A DNA stretch of 64,000 nucleotides from NCBI RefSeq assembly GCF_900496975.1, contig NZ_UFQC01000010.1, positions 124,001 to 188,000 of the forward strand, given 5' to 3'. The notes beneath the pieces were generated by a model that saw nothing but the letters and a program-made list of their open reading frames with translations, was not told the DNA's origin and searched no databases. Shown here one piece after another: positions 35,529-43,389 of the stretch. How positions within the stretch are numbered: position 1 is the stretch's first letter; every line of letters starts with the position of its first letter. The position numbers were made by a program, and so were the translations under genes. The stretch is from Achromobacter veterisilvae (lineage in GTDB: Bacteria; Pseudomonadota; Gammaproteobacteria; Burkholderiales; Burkholderiaceae_B).

Positions 35529-36512
35529 GTGTCAAACACCTCGATCAATAGAAAAGTCCTCGTCAACGCCATCGGGTTCCTGCTGTTCGCCCTGGTGCCC
35601 GCCATCGCGTCGGCCACGGGCGAGGCCTTCCTGGTCAACCTGATGACCCGCTTCCTCATCTACGCCATCGCCGCGGTCAGCCTGGACCTGATCCTGGGCT
35701 ACGGCGCCATGGTCAGCTTCGGCCACGCCGCCTTCTTCGGGCTGGGCGGCTACGTGATCGGCATCGCCGGCTTCCACCTGGGCCAGGGCGACACGCTGTT
35801 CGGCTGGAGCGGCAGCAACGCCGCGCTGGCCATGTGGCCGCTGGCCGTCGCGGTTGCGGCGCTGGCCGGGCTGGCGGTGGGTTTCCTGTCGCTGCGCACT
35901 TCGGGCGTGCAGTTCATCATGATCACGCTGGCATTCGGGCAGATGCTGTACTTCATCCTCGTCGGCCTGATGGTCTACGGCGGCGACGACGGCCTGTCGA
36001 TCGACGCGCGCAATACGCTGCCCGGCCTGGACATGAACCGCCCCGCCACCTTCTACTACGTCTGCCTGGCGCTCATGACGGCCTGGGTGCTGGCCTGCCG
36101 CCGCATCGTCGATTCGCCCTTCGGCATGGCGCTGCAAAGCATCAAGCAGAACCCGCGCCGCAGCGTCGGGCTGGGCCTGGCGCCGCTGCGCTACCGGCTC
36201 ACCGCCTTCGTGCTGTCGGCCGCCGGCACCGGCCTGGCCGGGGCGCTGTGGGCGAACTACGCGCTCTTCGTCAGCCCGGACATGTCGTCCTGGCAGAAGT
36301 CCGGCGAACTGATGGCCATGGTCATCCTGGGCGGAATGGGCTCGATCTTCGGGCCGGTGCTGGGAGTGGCCGTGTACCTGGGCCTGGAGCAGGTCGCCAC
36401 CGCGTGGACGGAACACTGGATGCTGATCCTGGGTCCCGTCCTGGTGCTGGTGGTGCTGTTCGGCAAGCGCGGCGTGTATGGCTGGCTGGTGGGAGGGAAA
36501 CACCATGACTGA
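35529..36512 (+). CDS. livM: ABC transporter permease, LivM type
   Basis: 327 residues from GTG 35529, chosen because TTAGGAACGATA precedes it and it gives a natural N-terminus (MSNTSINRKVLVNAIGFLLF); the frame is open further upstream inside livH. The core is a LivM permease: SLDLILGYGAMVSFGHAAFFGLGGY, then the contact loop MALQSIKQNPRRSVGLGLAPLRYR and MVILGGMGSIFGPVLGV. Its stop overlaps the start of the ATPase gene by 8 bp. Confidence 0.9.
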   Translation: MSNTSINRKVLVNAIGFLLFALVPAIASATGEAFLVNLMTRFLIYAIAAVSLDLILGYGAMVSFGHAAFFGLGGYVIGIAGFHLGQGDTLFGWSGSNAALAMWPLAVAVAALAGLAVGFLSLRTSGVQFIMITLAFGQMLYFILVGLMVYGGDDGLSIDARNTLPGLDMNRPATFYYVCLALMTAWVLACRRIVDSPFGMALQSIKQNPRRSVGLGLAPLRYRLTAFVLSAAGTGLAGALWANYALFVSPDMSSWQKSGELMAMVILGGMGSIFGPVLGVAVYLGLEQVATAWTEHWMLILGPVLVLVVLFGKRGVYGWLVGGKHHD

Positions 36513-37257
36513 TCGGCCCAAACTGGAAATCCGCGGCCTTCAGAAGCGCTTCGGCGCCGTGCACGCCACGCAGGGCGTCGACCTGGCGGTCAGGCCCGGC
36601 GAACTGCACGCGCTGATCGGCCCCAACGGCGCCGGCAAGACCACCCTGCTGTCGCAGATCGGCGGCGAGATCCTGCCCGACGCCGGCAGCATCCTGCTCG
36701 ACGGCCGCGACATCACCCGCATGCCCGCGCACAAGCGGCCCGCGGCGGGGCTGGCCCGCTCGTTCCAGATCAGCCAGCTCTATCCCGGCTTCACCGCCGA
36801 GGACAACGTCGCCATGGCCGTGCAGGCGCGCAGCCCCGGCGGCTTCAACCTGTGGAAGAACGCCCGCGGGCTGCCCCGACTGCGCGACCCCGCCCGCCAG
36901 GCGCTGGAGCGCGTCGGGCTGGGCGGCCGCGGCGGCGTGCGCGTGTCCGCGCTGGCGCATGGCGAAAAGCGGCAACTGGAACTGGCGATGGCGCTGTCGC
37001 TGGACGCGTCCCTGCTGCTGCTGGATGAACCCATGGCCGGCATGGGCGCGGAGGAGTCGCAGCGCATGACGGCCCTGCTGCAAGAGCTCAAGGGCCGCTA
37101 CGCCATCCTGCTGGTCGAACACGACATGGACGCGGTCTTCGCGCTGGCCGACCGCATCACCGTGCTGGTCTACGGCAAGACGATCTTCACCGGCACCCCG
37201 GACGAAGTGCGCCGCCATCCCGACGTGCGCGCCGCCTACCTGGGCGAGGAGGAATGA
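36505..37257 (+). CDS. livG: ABC transporter ATPase, LivG type
   Basis: 250 residues. Walker A GPNGAGKTTLLSQIGG, Q-loop LARSFQISQLYPGFT, signature region VSALAHGEKRQLELAMAL (ALAHGEKR in place of LSGGQ, a common LivG variant), Walker B LLLLDEPMAGMG and switch His in LLVEHDMDAVF. The C-terminal tail is the LivG type (GTPDEVRRHPDVRAAYLGEE). Start chosen for homology (MTDRPKLEIRGLQK), with GGAGGGAAACACC upstream. Confidence 0.91.
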   Translation: MTDRPKLEIRGLQKRFGAVHATQGVDLAVRPGELHALIGPNGAGKTTLLSQIGGEILPDAGSILLDGRDITRMPAHKRPAAGLARSFQISQLYPGFTAEDNVAMAVQARSPGGFNLWKNARGLPRLRDPARQALERVGLGGRGGVRVSALAHGEKRQLELAMALSLDASLLLLDEPMAGMGAEESQRMTALLQELKGRYAILLVEHDMDAVFALADRITVLVYGKTIFTGTPDEVRRHPDVRAAYLGEEE

Positions 37258-37949
37258 TGCTGCAACTCAAGGCATTGCAAGGCGGCTACGGCGCAAGCAA
37301 AGTGCTGTTCGGCGTGGACCTCGACATCGCGCCGCGGCAGGTTGTGTCCCTGATCGGCCGCAACGGCATGGGCAAGACCACCACGGTCAAGACACTCATG
37401 GGCATGCTGCCCGCGCAGGGCGGCGACATCCTGCTGGACGGCAGGCCCATCGCGGGCCTGGCCCCGCACCGCATCGCGCAGTTGGGCATCGGGCTGGTGC
37501 CCGAAGGCCGCCGCGTCTTCGGCTCGCTGTCGGTGGAGGAAAACCTCGTCGCCACCGCCCGCAACACCCGGGCGGGCTGGCACGTGGAGCGCGTGTTCGA
37601 ACTGTTCCCGCGCCTGAAGGAACGCCGCGCGCAGTCCGCCCGCACCCTGTCCGGCGGCGAACAGCAGATGCTGGCCGTGGGCCGGGCGCTCCTCATCAAT
37701 CCGCGCCTGCTGGTCCTGGACGAAGCCACCGAGGGCCTCGCGCCCCTGATCCGCCAGGAAATCTGGAACTGCCTGCGCCGCCTGAAAGAAGAAGGCCAGA
37801 CCATCCTGGTGATCGACAAGAACCTGAAAGAGATGGCCACGCTGGTCGACCGCCACCACGTGCTGGAAAAGGGCCGCGTCGTATGGCAAGGCAGCCCCAC
37901 GGAACTCGCGGCGCAGCCGGAACTGGCGCAACGATATCTTGGTGTGTAG
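37254..37949 (+). CDS. livF: ABC transporter ATPase, LivF type
   Basis: 231 residues. Walker A GRNGMGKTTTVKTLMG, signature TLSGGEQQMLAVGRAL, Walker B LLVLDEATEGLAP. Overlaps livG by 4 bp (ATGA). It is the last gene of the importer, and its final codons GTG-TAG are the first bases of a 190-bp nested palindrome, so the repeat abuts or has inserted right at the end of the gene. The C-terminus (ELAAQPELAQRYLGV) is the usual LivF ending, so the insertion has not shortened the protein. Confidence 0.91.
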   Translation: MMLQLKALQGGYGASKVLFGVDLDIAPRQVVSLIGRNGMGKTTTVKTLMGMLPAQGGDILLDGRPIAGLAPHRIAQLGIGLVPEGRRVFGSLSVEENLVATARNTRAGWHVERVFELFPRLKERRAQSARTLSGGEQQMLAVGRALLINPRLLVLDEATEGLAPLIRQEIWNCLRRLKEEGQTILVIDKNLKEMATLVDRHHVLEKGRVVWQGSPTELAAQPELAQRYLGV

Positions 37950-38133
37950 GATGGGTGGAGCGCGAGAGTCCTTAAGCCAGAACGCGATTGCCGAACGCGC
38001 GAAACCCATGCGGCCGTGGGCAGATTGTTTTTTCGGCCGATGGAGAAAACAGTCTGCCCACGGCCGCATGGGTTTCGCGCGCTGAAGAGCGGGGTTCTTG
38101 TGGAGAGGATCTCGCGCTCCACCCATCCTACAC
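37944..38133. repeat. 190-bp nested palindromic element (REP/MITE-like) at the end of livF
   Basis: Perfect 24-bp terminal inverted repeats (37944-37967 and 38110-38133, beginning GTGTAGGATGGGTGGAGCGC) enclose a second inverted repeat of about 36 bp with one mismatch, the arms ending in GATTGTTTT and AAAACAGTC around a short loop. The element folds as one long cruciform. It carries no open frame of note. It starts inside the livF stop region and ends 16 bp before the terminator of the next, convergent gene. The GTAGGATGGGT-type terminus resembles dispersed intergenic repeats of Proteobacteria, from memory. Confidence 0.85.
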
Positions 38134-38148
38134 AGCCCGGCAGAAACT

Positions 38149-38186
38149 AAAAAAAACGGGCGGCCCGCCTTGCGGCGGCCGCCCGT
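38149..38186 (-). terminator. Intrinsic terminator of the Bug gene at 38200
   Basis: Read on the minus strand: a GC-rich stem (about 13 bp with one bulge) followed by eight T residues. It begins 14 bp after the stop codon at 38200, the classic layout of rho-independent termination. Confidence 0.85.
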
Positions 38187-38199
38187 GGCGTTGCAGCGC

Positions 38200-39216
38200 T
38201 TAGTTCAGGCTGGCGCCGGAGATCTTCACGATCTCCTGGTACTTCGCCTTCTCGTTCTTGACGAATTCGGCGAACGCCTCGGACGACATCGGAGCCGCCT
38301 CCGAACCCATCGTCAGCAGGCGCTGCTTCACGTCAGGCTGCTGCATCGCTTCCGAATAGGCCTTGTTCAGCTTGGCGACCACCGGCGCGGGCGTGCCGCC
38401 CGTGGTGAACACGCCGAACCAGGTGCCCAGGTCGAAACCCTTGACGCCCGATTCCTCGACCGTGGGCACGTCGGCCAGCAGCGACGAACGCTTGGCGGTG
38501 GTGACGGCCAGCGCCTTCACTTTGCCGTCCTTGATCAGCGGAGCCGAGGCTGCCAGATTGTCGAACATGAAGTCCGACTGGCCCGACAGCAGCGCCAATT
38601 GGGCGGGCGCCGCGCCCTGATAGGGGATGTGCTCGACGTTGATGCCGGCGCGCGCCTTCAGCAGTTCGCCCGACAGATGCCCGGCGCTGCCGTTGCCGCC
38701 CGAACCGTAGTTCAGCTTGCCGGGGTTCTTCTTCGCGTAGTCGATCAGGTCCGACAGCTTCTCGATCTTGTTCTTCTGGGCGAATTCGACATTCATCACC
38801 AGCACGTTGGGCACCGAGGCCACGATCGTGACCGGCGCGAAATCCTTCACGGGGTCGTACGGCAGGTTGGCGAACAGCCAGGGGTTGATCGCGTGGGTCG
38901 CGACCGCGCCCATCACCAGCGTATAGCCGTCGGCCGGCGCCTTGGCCGCCAGATCGGCTCCGATATTGCCGCCCGCGCCCGAGCGGTTTTCCACGATGAC
39001 GGGCTGGCCCAGGGAGCCGCGCACCTTCTCGGCCAGCATGCGGGCCATGGTGTCCAGCGGGCCGCCGGGCGGGTAAGGCACGACGAAGCGCAGGGGCTTG
39101 GTCGGGAAATCGGTGGCCTGCGCCAGGGCGGGCGCGGCGAAAGGCAGGGTCGCGGCCAGCGCCACGGCGCCTTGCAGCAAGGCGCGGCGCACGGCGCTGC
39201 GGGGGGTCGGCTTCAT
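38200..39216 (-). CDS. Bug-type (TctC family) periplasmic binding protein
   Basis: 338 residues with a signal peptide (RRALLQGAVALAATLPFAAPALAQA) and the family pattern FPTKPLRFVVPYPPGGPLD, IVENRSGAGGNIGAD, and NVLVMNVEFAQK. Preceded by GAGGAGAACA and followed by a good terminator, it seems to be a single-gene unit; the enoyl-CoA hydratase gene upstream on the same strand ends 126 bp away. The ligand is unknown. No TctA/TctB partner is present. Confidence 0.9.
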   Translation of the reverse strand: MKPTPRSAVRRALLQGAVALAATLPFAAPALAQATDFPTKPLRFVVPYPPGGPLDTMARMLAEKVRGSLGQPVIVENRSGAGGNIGADLAAKAPADGYTLVMGAVATHAINPWLFANLPYDPVKDFAPVTIVASVPNVLVMNVEFAQKNKIEKLSDLIDYAKKNPGKLNYGSGGNGSAGHLSGELLKARAGINVEHIPYQGAAPAQLALLSGQSDFMFDNLAASAPLIKDGKVKALAVTTAKRSSLLADVPTVEESGVKGFDLGTWFGVFTTGGTPAPVVAKLNKAYSEAMQQPDVKQRLLTMGSEAAPMSSEAFAEFVKNEKAKYQEIVKISGASLN

Positions 39217-39342
39217 GGATTGTTCTCCTCACTCTGTATCGATAGCGGTCAGTAGCATACCGCAGGGATGAGATGAGCGTAACAAAGAGAAACCGGAAAA
39301 GTTCTCCGGTACTCGGGTGTCCGGCCCCCCTCGCGCCTCGTG

Positions 39343-40197
39343 TCAAGTGGCCGAAGGCGCCGCGTTCCAATCCGGCCGCCGCCTGGCCTTGGCTGCGGCG
39401 ATCCCCTCGATCGCTTCGGTGCGTAACTGGCTGGCGAAGGATTGCGAGGCCGAGTCCAGATAGGTCCCCAGTTCTTCTTCGTGCCAGCGCTGCTGGCCGA
39501 ACAAGCCCCGCAGCATCCGCTTGGTCTGCCCGGCGGCGCGCGGGGCGGCGTCCACGCAGCGCCGCAGCACGCCGGCGATTCCCTCCTCCCAGTCCCGCCC
39601 GGCATCGAACACATAGTCCAACAGGCCGATGGCGCGCGCCGCATCCGCGTCTATGCGTTCGCCGGTCAGCATCATCCGCCGGGCTGCTTGCAGGCCGATG
39701 CGGGCGGCGACAAAGGGAAGAATCTGCGCCGGCACCAGGCCGATCGACACTTCGGGAAAGCCGAAACGCGAATCGCGCGAACCGGCGGCCAGGTCGGCGG
39801 CGCAGACCAGGCCCGCGCCCCCGCCCATGGCGGCGCCCTGCGCCAGCACCACGGTGATCTTGGAACTGCCGGCAAAACGCTCCAGGAAGCGTCCGTAACG
39901 CCGGTTGCCCAGGGCGACCGGATCCTGGCCGTCGGCGCCAGGCCTCGCGGCGATCCGGTCCGCGATATTGCCCAGATTGCCGCCCGCGCTGAACGCCGGC
40001 CCGGCCGCGCTGACGGCCACGACTCTCACGGCGGCGTCGGATTCGGCCTGGCCGAGCGCGTCCTCCAGCCGCTCGACCATTTCGCCGCCCAGCGGATTGC
40101 GCGTCTCGGGCCGGTTCAGGATCAGATGAAAAACCGCGCCGTCGCGCCGAGTGAGCAGCGGCGCGTCCGCCGCGCCGTTGGATTGCGCCAGGTTCAT
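39343..40197 (-). CDS. Enoyl-CoA hydratase/isomerase (crotonase) family
   Basis: 284 residues from ATG 40197 (AAGGAG nearby). Crotonase fold with the oxyanion-hole segments FSAGGNLGNI and AQGAAMGGGAGLVCAADL. Catalytic glutamates of ECH-1 are at the expected helix near FPEVSIGL (Glu in this segment), while the second is less certain. It lies 13 bp downstream of a family III CoA-transferase on the same strand, so the two form a unit: activate an acid as CoA ester, then hydrate or isomerise. It could serve as the AtuE/LiuC hydratase for the carboxylase cluster 3 kb away, an inference. Confidence 0.87.
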   Translation of the reverse strand: MNLAQSNGAADAPLLTRRDGAVFHLILNRPETRNPLGGEMVERLEDALGQAESDAAVRVVAVSAAGPAFSAGGNLGNIADRIAARPGADGQDPVALGNRRYGRFLERFAGSSKITVVLAQGAAMGGGAGLVCAADLAAGSRDSRFGFPEVSIGLVPAQILPFVAARIGLQAARRMMLTGERIDADAARAIGLLDYVFDAGRDWEEGIAGVLRRCVDAAPRAAGQTKRMLRGLFGQQRWHEEELGTYLDSASQSFASQLRTEAIEGIAAAKARRRPDWNAAPSAT

Positions 40198-40210
40198 GGT
40201 TACCGCTCCT

Positions 40211-41434
40211 TCAGTACACTGCGGCGGCCGGGGCCGCCGCCAGTTGGATAATCCCTTCCTGTGCCAGCGCCTGGATGTCGGCCGGCGAGTAGTCCAGTTC
40301 CCGGAGCACCGCCTGCGTATCCTCGCCGACCGACGGCACACGCCCATCGGCCGGATCGCCTCCGGTATGCACGCCCGGCAGGCCGACGAATGGCACCTCG
40401 CCCAGGCCCGGCTGGCTGAGCGTCTGCACCAGGCCCAGATGCCGCACCTGCTCGTCTTCCTGGAACTGGTCGTAGTCCTTGACCTCGCCGTACAGGATGT
40501 CGTTTTCGCGGAAGCAGTTGGTCCAGTACGCGGTGGGACGCGAGCGCAAGGCCTGCGCCACCCCGGCGTTGATCTCGTCGCCGGCCTGTATGCGGCGCTG
40601 CGGCGTGTCCATGCGCGGATCCGTCAGCCAGTCGTCGCGCCCGATCACCCGGCAGATCGCGGCGAACATCGCGTTGTTCATCGCGAACACCAGTACATAA
40701 CCGTCCGCCGTGCTGAAGATTCCCTGGGGATACGTGACGCTGGTGGCCGGTTCTCCGCGGCGCAACGCGTGGTCGATCAAGGAACTGTTCTGCAATGCCG
40801 CCATGGTGGCCAGCAGGCTGACGTCGATGTGCGTGCCCGATTGACCGCGCTCGCGCGCGAATAGGGCGCCTCCGATCGCATTGGCGGTGTAGACGCCGCA
40901 AGACAGATCGCCGACGAACGGCTTCACCCGCTGGGGCAGCCCCGCGCCGTCGCAATTCGCGGTGGTCAGGCCCGTGAGCGCCTGCACCACCGAATCGGTG
41001 CCCGGACGGTCGACATAAGGGCCGGACAGGCCGAACCCCGAGATCGATGCGTAGACCAGGCGCGGATTGACGCCGCGCAGCGCGGCATAACCCACGCCCA
41101 GGCGGTCCGCCACGCCGGGGCGGAAGCTCTGCACCACCACGTCGGCGCGCGCCGCCAGCCTGTGCAGGACCTCGCGGCCGGAATCGGTCTGGGCATCCAG
41201 GGCCAGGCTGCGCTTGCCCCGATTGAAGGCCAGCGCAATGGCGCTGAATCCTCCGCGCGGCACGCCCATGCTGCGTCCCCAGTCGCCATGGAACGGTTCC
41301 ACCTTCGTCACCTGCGCGCCCATCTGGCGCAGGATCTGCGCGCAGTAAGGCCCCGCGATTCCCTGCGACAAGTCGAGCACGCGCAGGCCTTCATACACCC
41401 TGTGCAAAGGATTCGGATCAATAGCGGAATTCAC
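40211..41434 (-). CDS. Family III (CaiB/BaiF) CoA-transferase
   Basis: 407 residues from GTG 41434, preceded by CAGGGAGACAGCC. Transfers CoA from a donor such as succinyl-CoA to a carboxylic acid. N-terminal VLDLSQGIAGPYCAQILRQMGAQVTKVE is diagnostic. The catalytic aspartate is probably Asp176 in KPFVGDLSCGVY. It is the first gene of the two-gene unit with enoyl-CoA hydratase and is divergent from a LysR gene (95 bp apart), which probably controls it. Acceptor acid unknown. Confidence 0.88.
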   Translation of the reverse strand: MNSAIDPNPLHRVYEGLRVLDLSQGIAGPYCAQILRQMGAQVTKVEPFHGDWGRSMGVPRGGFSAIALAFNRGKRSLALDAQTDSGREVLHRLAARADVVVQSFRPGVADRLGVGYAALRGVNPRLVYASISGFGLSGPYVDRPGTDSVVQALTGLTTANCDGAGLPQRVKPFVGDLSCGVYTANAIGGALFARERGQSGTHIDVSLLATMAALQNSSLIDHALRRGEPATSVTYPQGIFSTADGYVLVFAMNNAMFAAICRVIGRDDWLTDPRMDTPQRRIQAGDEINAGVAQALRSRPTAYWTNCFRENDILYGEVKDYDQFQEDEQVRHLGLVQTLSQPGLGEVPFVGLPGVHTGGDPADGRVPSVGEDTQAVLRELDYSPADIQALAQEGIIQLAAAPAAAVY

Positions 41435-41529
41435 GGCTGTCTCCCTGGACTTGGGGAAAGGCTGGGCTTGTGCCCGACGCCCGCGGCCCCGGATAATCGT
41501 CTGCGTACGCTGGCACACAAGGAAATCTC

Positions 41530-42378
41530 ATGGCGGTGCGCGATCTGGACATAGGTTTGCTCAGGACTTTCCTGGCGGTGGCCGACCGCGAGAATTTCGC
41601 GGGCGCGGCCGACCAGGTGTTCCGCACCCAGGCCGCGGTCTCGCAACAGATGCAACGGCTCGAGCGGCTGCTGGACTGCAAACTGCTGGTGCGCGTGGGA
41701 CGGCACAAGCGCCTTACCGAACAGGGCGTGCGACTGCGCGAGTACGCGCGGCGCATGCTCGCGCTGAACGACGAAACCTGCCGCGCGATGAACAAGAGCG
41801 TCTTCGCCGCGCCCACGCGCATCGGGGTATGCGCCGACGCCGTGGACACGATCCTGCCGGACTACCTGGCGCTCTGCGCGCGCACCTATCCCGGCATGCG
41901 CATCGAGATCCAGGTAAATCGCAGCCGCTGGCTGGCGTCGGCGCTGCGGCGCGGCGACATCGACCTGCTGCTCGAACTCGAGCAATTCGACGAGTTCCCC
42001 CGCATCACGTTTCGGACCTCGCCCGTGGTCTGGATTTCGGGCACGCATTTCCATCATCAGCAAAATCTCCCTTTGCCCCTGGTGCTGGTGGACTCGCCCT
42101 GCGTCTTCCGGCGCATGGCGCTGAACCGCCTGGAGCAAGAAAACCGCCCCTGGCGCAATGCCTTCCAGACGCCCACGCTGGCCGGCGTGCGCGCCGCCTT
42201 GCGGGCCGGCCTGGGCATCACCCCGCGCACCATCGAGATGCTCACCCCCGGCCTCAAGGTGGTGGGCGAAGAACTCGGCCTGCCCACCTTGCCCTCCGCC
42301 AGCTACCATCTCTACATGCGCGCGGGCGACAACTCCGACGGCGCCCGCAAGCTCAGCGAATTATTCATCCCCTCCTGA
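41530..42378 (+). CDS. LysR-family regulator
   Basis: 282 residues. Helix-turn-helix at about 5-65 (DIGLLRTFLAVADRENFAGAA, then VSQQMQRLERLLDCKLLVR), effector domain after residue 90. It is divergent from the CoA-transferase/hydratase pair and convergent with the Bug gene whose stop lies 6 bp beyond its own. It likely responds to a CoA-pathway acid or its CoA ester and acts on the divergent genes; whether it also governs the carboxylase cluster is unknown. Confidence 0.87.
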   Translation: MAVRDLDIGLLRTFLAVADRENFAGAADQVFRTQAAVSQQMQRLERLLDCKLLVRVGRHKRLTEQGVRLREYARRMLALNDETCRAMNKSVFAAPTRIGVCADAVDTILPDYLALCARTYPGMRIEIQVNRSRWLASALRRGDIDLLLELEQFDEFPRITFRTSPVVWISGTHFHHQQNLPLPLVLVDSPCVFRRMALNRLEQENRPWRNAFQTPTLAGVRAALRAGLGITPRTIEMLTPGLKVVGEELGLPTLPSASYHLYMRAGDNSDGARKLSELFIPS

Positions 42379-42384
42379 CCGCCG

Positions 42385-43359
42385 CTACCGTTGCTGCATG
42401 CCGGCGGCCACGATCACTTTGCCCCACTCCACCGTGTCGCGCCGCTGGATCGCGCGCAGGTCCTCGGGCGAGCCAGGCTGCGGCAGCAAAGCGCGATCGG
42501 TCAGGAATCGGCGGCCCTCCGGATTGTCGAGCGCGCCGTTGATCCACGCGGCCAGGCGCTGCGAAACCGCGGGCGGCGTCGAGGCGGCCGCCCAGATCGC
42601 GATCCACGACGACACGTCGAAGCCCGGATAGCCGAGCTCCGCCACAGTGGGCACGTCCGGAAAGGCGGGCACGCGGGTGGCGGTGGACACCGCCAGGGCG
42701 CGGATCTTGCCGGCCCGCATCTGGGGCGTCGCGGTGACGGCGTCGCAGAAATAGAAGTCGTACTGGCCGCCCAGCAGATCCGTCATGGCCTGCGTGCTGG
42801 CGCGGTACGGAATGTTCACCGCGCTGATGCCTGTCATCGCGCGAAAGCGCTCGCCGGCGATGCGGCCGCCGACGTTGGCGCTGGCGAAGCTCAGGCTGCC
42901 CTTGGAGGCCCGCGCGTCGGCGATGAATGCCTGCAATGTTTCCGCCTTCACGCGCTGCGGATTGACGACCAGGAAATACGGCGCGGTCGCCAGTGTCGTC
43001 AGCGGCGTGAAGTCGCGCTCGGGATCGTAGGCCAGCGATTTGTAGATGCTGGCATTGGCCGCGTGCGTGGACGGCCCCGACACCAGCAGGTTGTAGCCGT
43101 CGCCGGATTGCCGCAATACGTACTCGGCGGCGATGTTGCCGTCGGCTCCCGGCCGGTTTTCGATGATGACCGGGCTGCCCACCTTCTCGCGTATCTTGTC
43201 CGCGACATAGCGGATGATGGTGTCGGTCGCGCCGCCCGCGCCGTATGCCACGGTCACATGGACCGTCTTGTCCAGCGTCTGCGCGCGGGTGCCGCCACAA
43301 GCGGCCAGCAGCGCGCCGGCTCCGGCCAGTTGAATGAATGCCCTGCGGGTCTGTTCCAT
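42385..43359 (-). CDS. Bug-type periplasmic binding lipoprotein, last gene of the carboxylase operon
   Basis: 324 residues. Its N-terminus has a likely lipobox, LLAACGG at about residues 17-23 (MEQTRRAFIQLAGAGALLAAC), unlike the other Bug proteins here, so it is probably anchored as a lipoprotein. Family motifs: VTVAYGAGGATDTIIRYVAD and IENRPGADGNIAAEY. It sits 30 bp after AtuA on the same strand, preceded by GGAGGAGACTAC, so its ligand may be the acid degraded by this operon. Confidence 0.88.
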   Translation of the reverse strand: MEQTRRAFIQLAGAGALLAACGGTRAQTLDKTVHVTVAYGAGGATDTIIRYVADKIREKVGSPVIIENRPGADGNIAAEYVLRQSGDGYNLLVSGPSTHAANASIYKSLAYDPERDFTPLTTLATAPYFLVVNPQRVKAETLQAFIADARASKGSLSFASANVGGRIAGERFRAMTGISAVNIPYRASTQAMTDLLGGQYDFYFCDAVTATPQMRAGKIRALAVSTATRVPAFPDVPTVAELGYPGFDVSSWIAIWAAASTPPAVSQRLAAWINGALDNPEGRRFLTDRALLPQPGSPEDLRAIQRRDTVEWGKVIVAAGMQQR

Positions 43360-43389
43360 TTGTAGTCTCCTCCCATCCTTTTGCTCCTG

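Noticed and set aside
37944-38133. Complete insertion sequence
   Set aside because: Only 190 bp with no transposase frame; at most a non-autonomous element.
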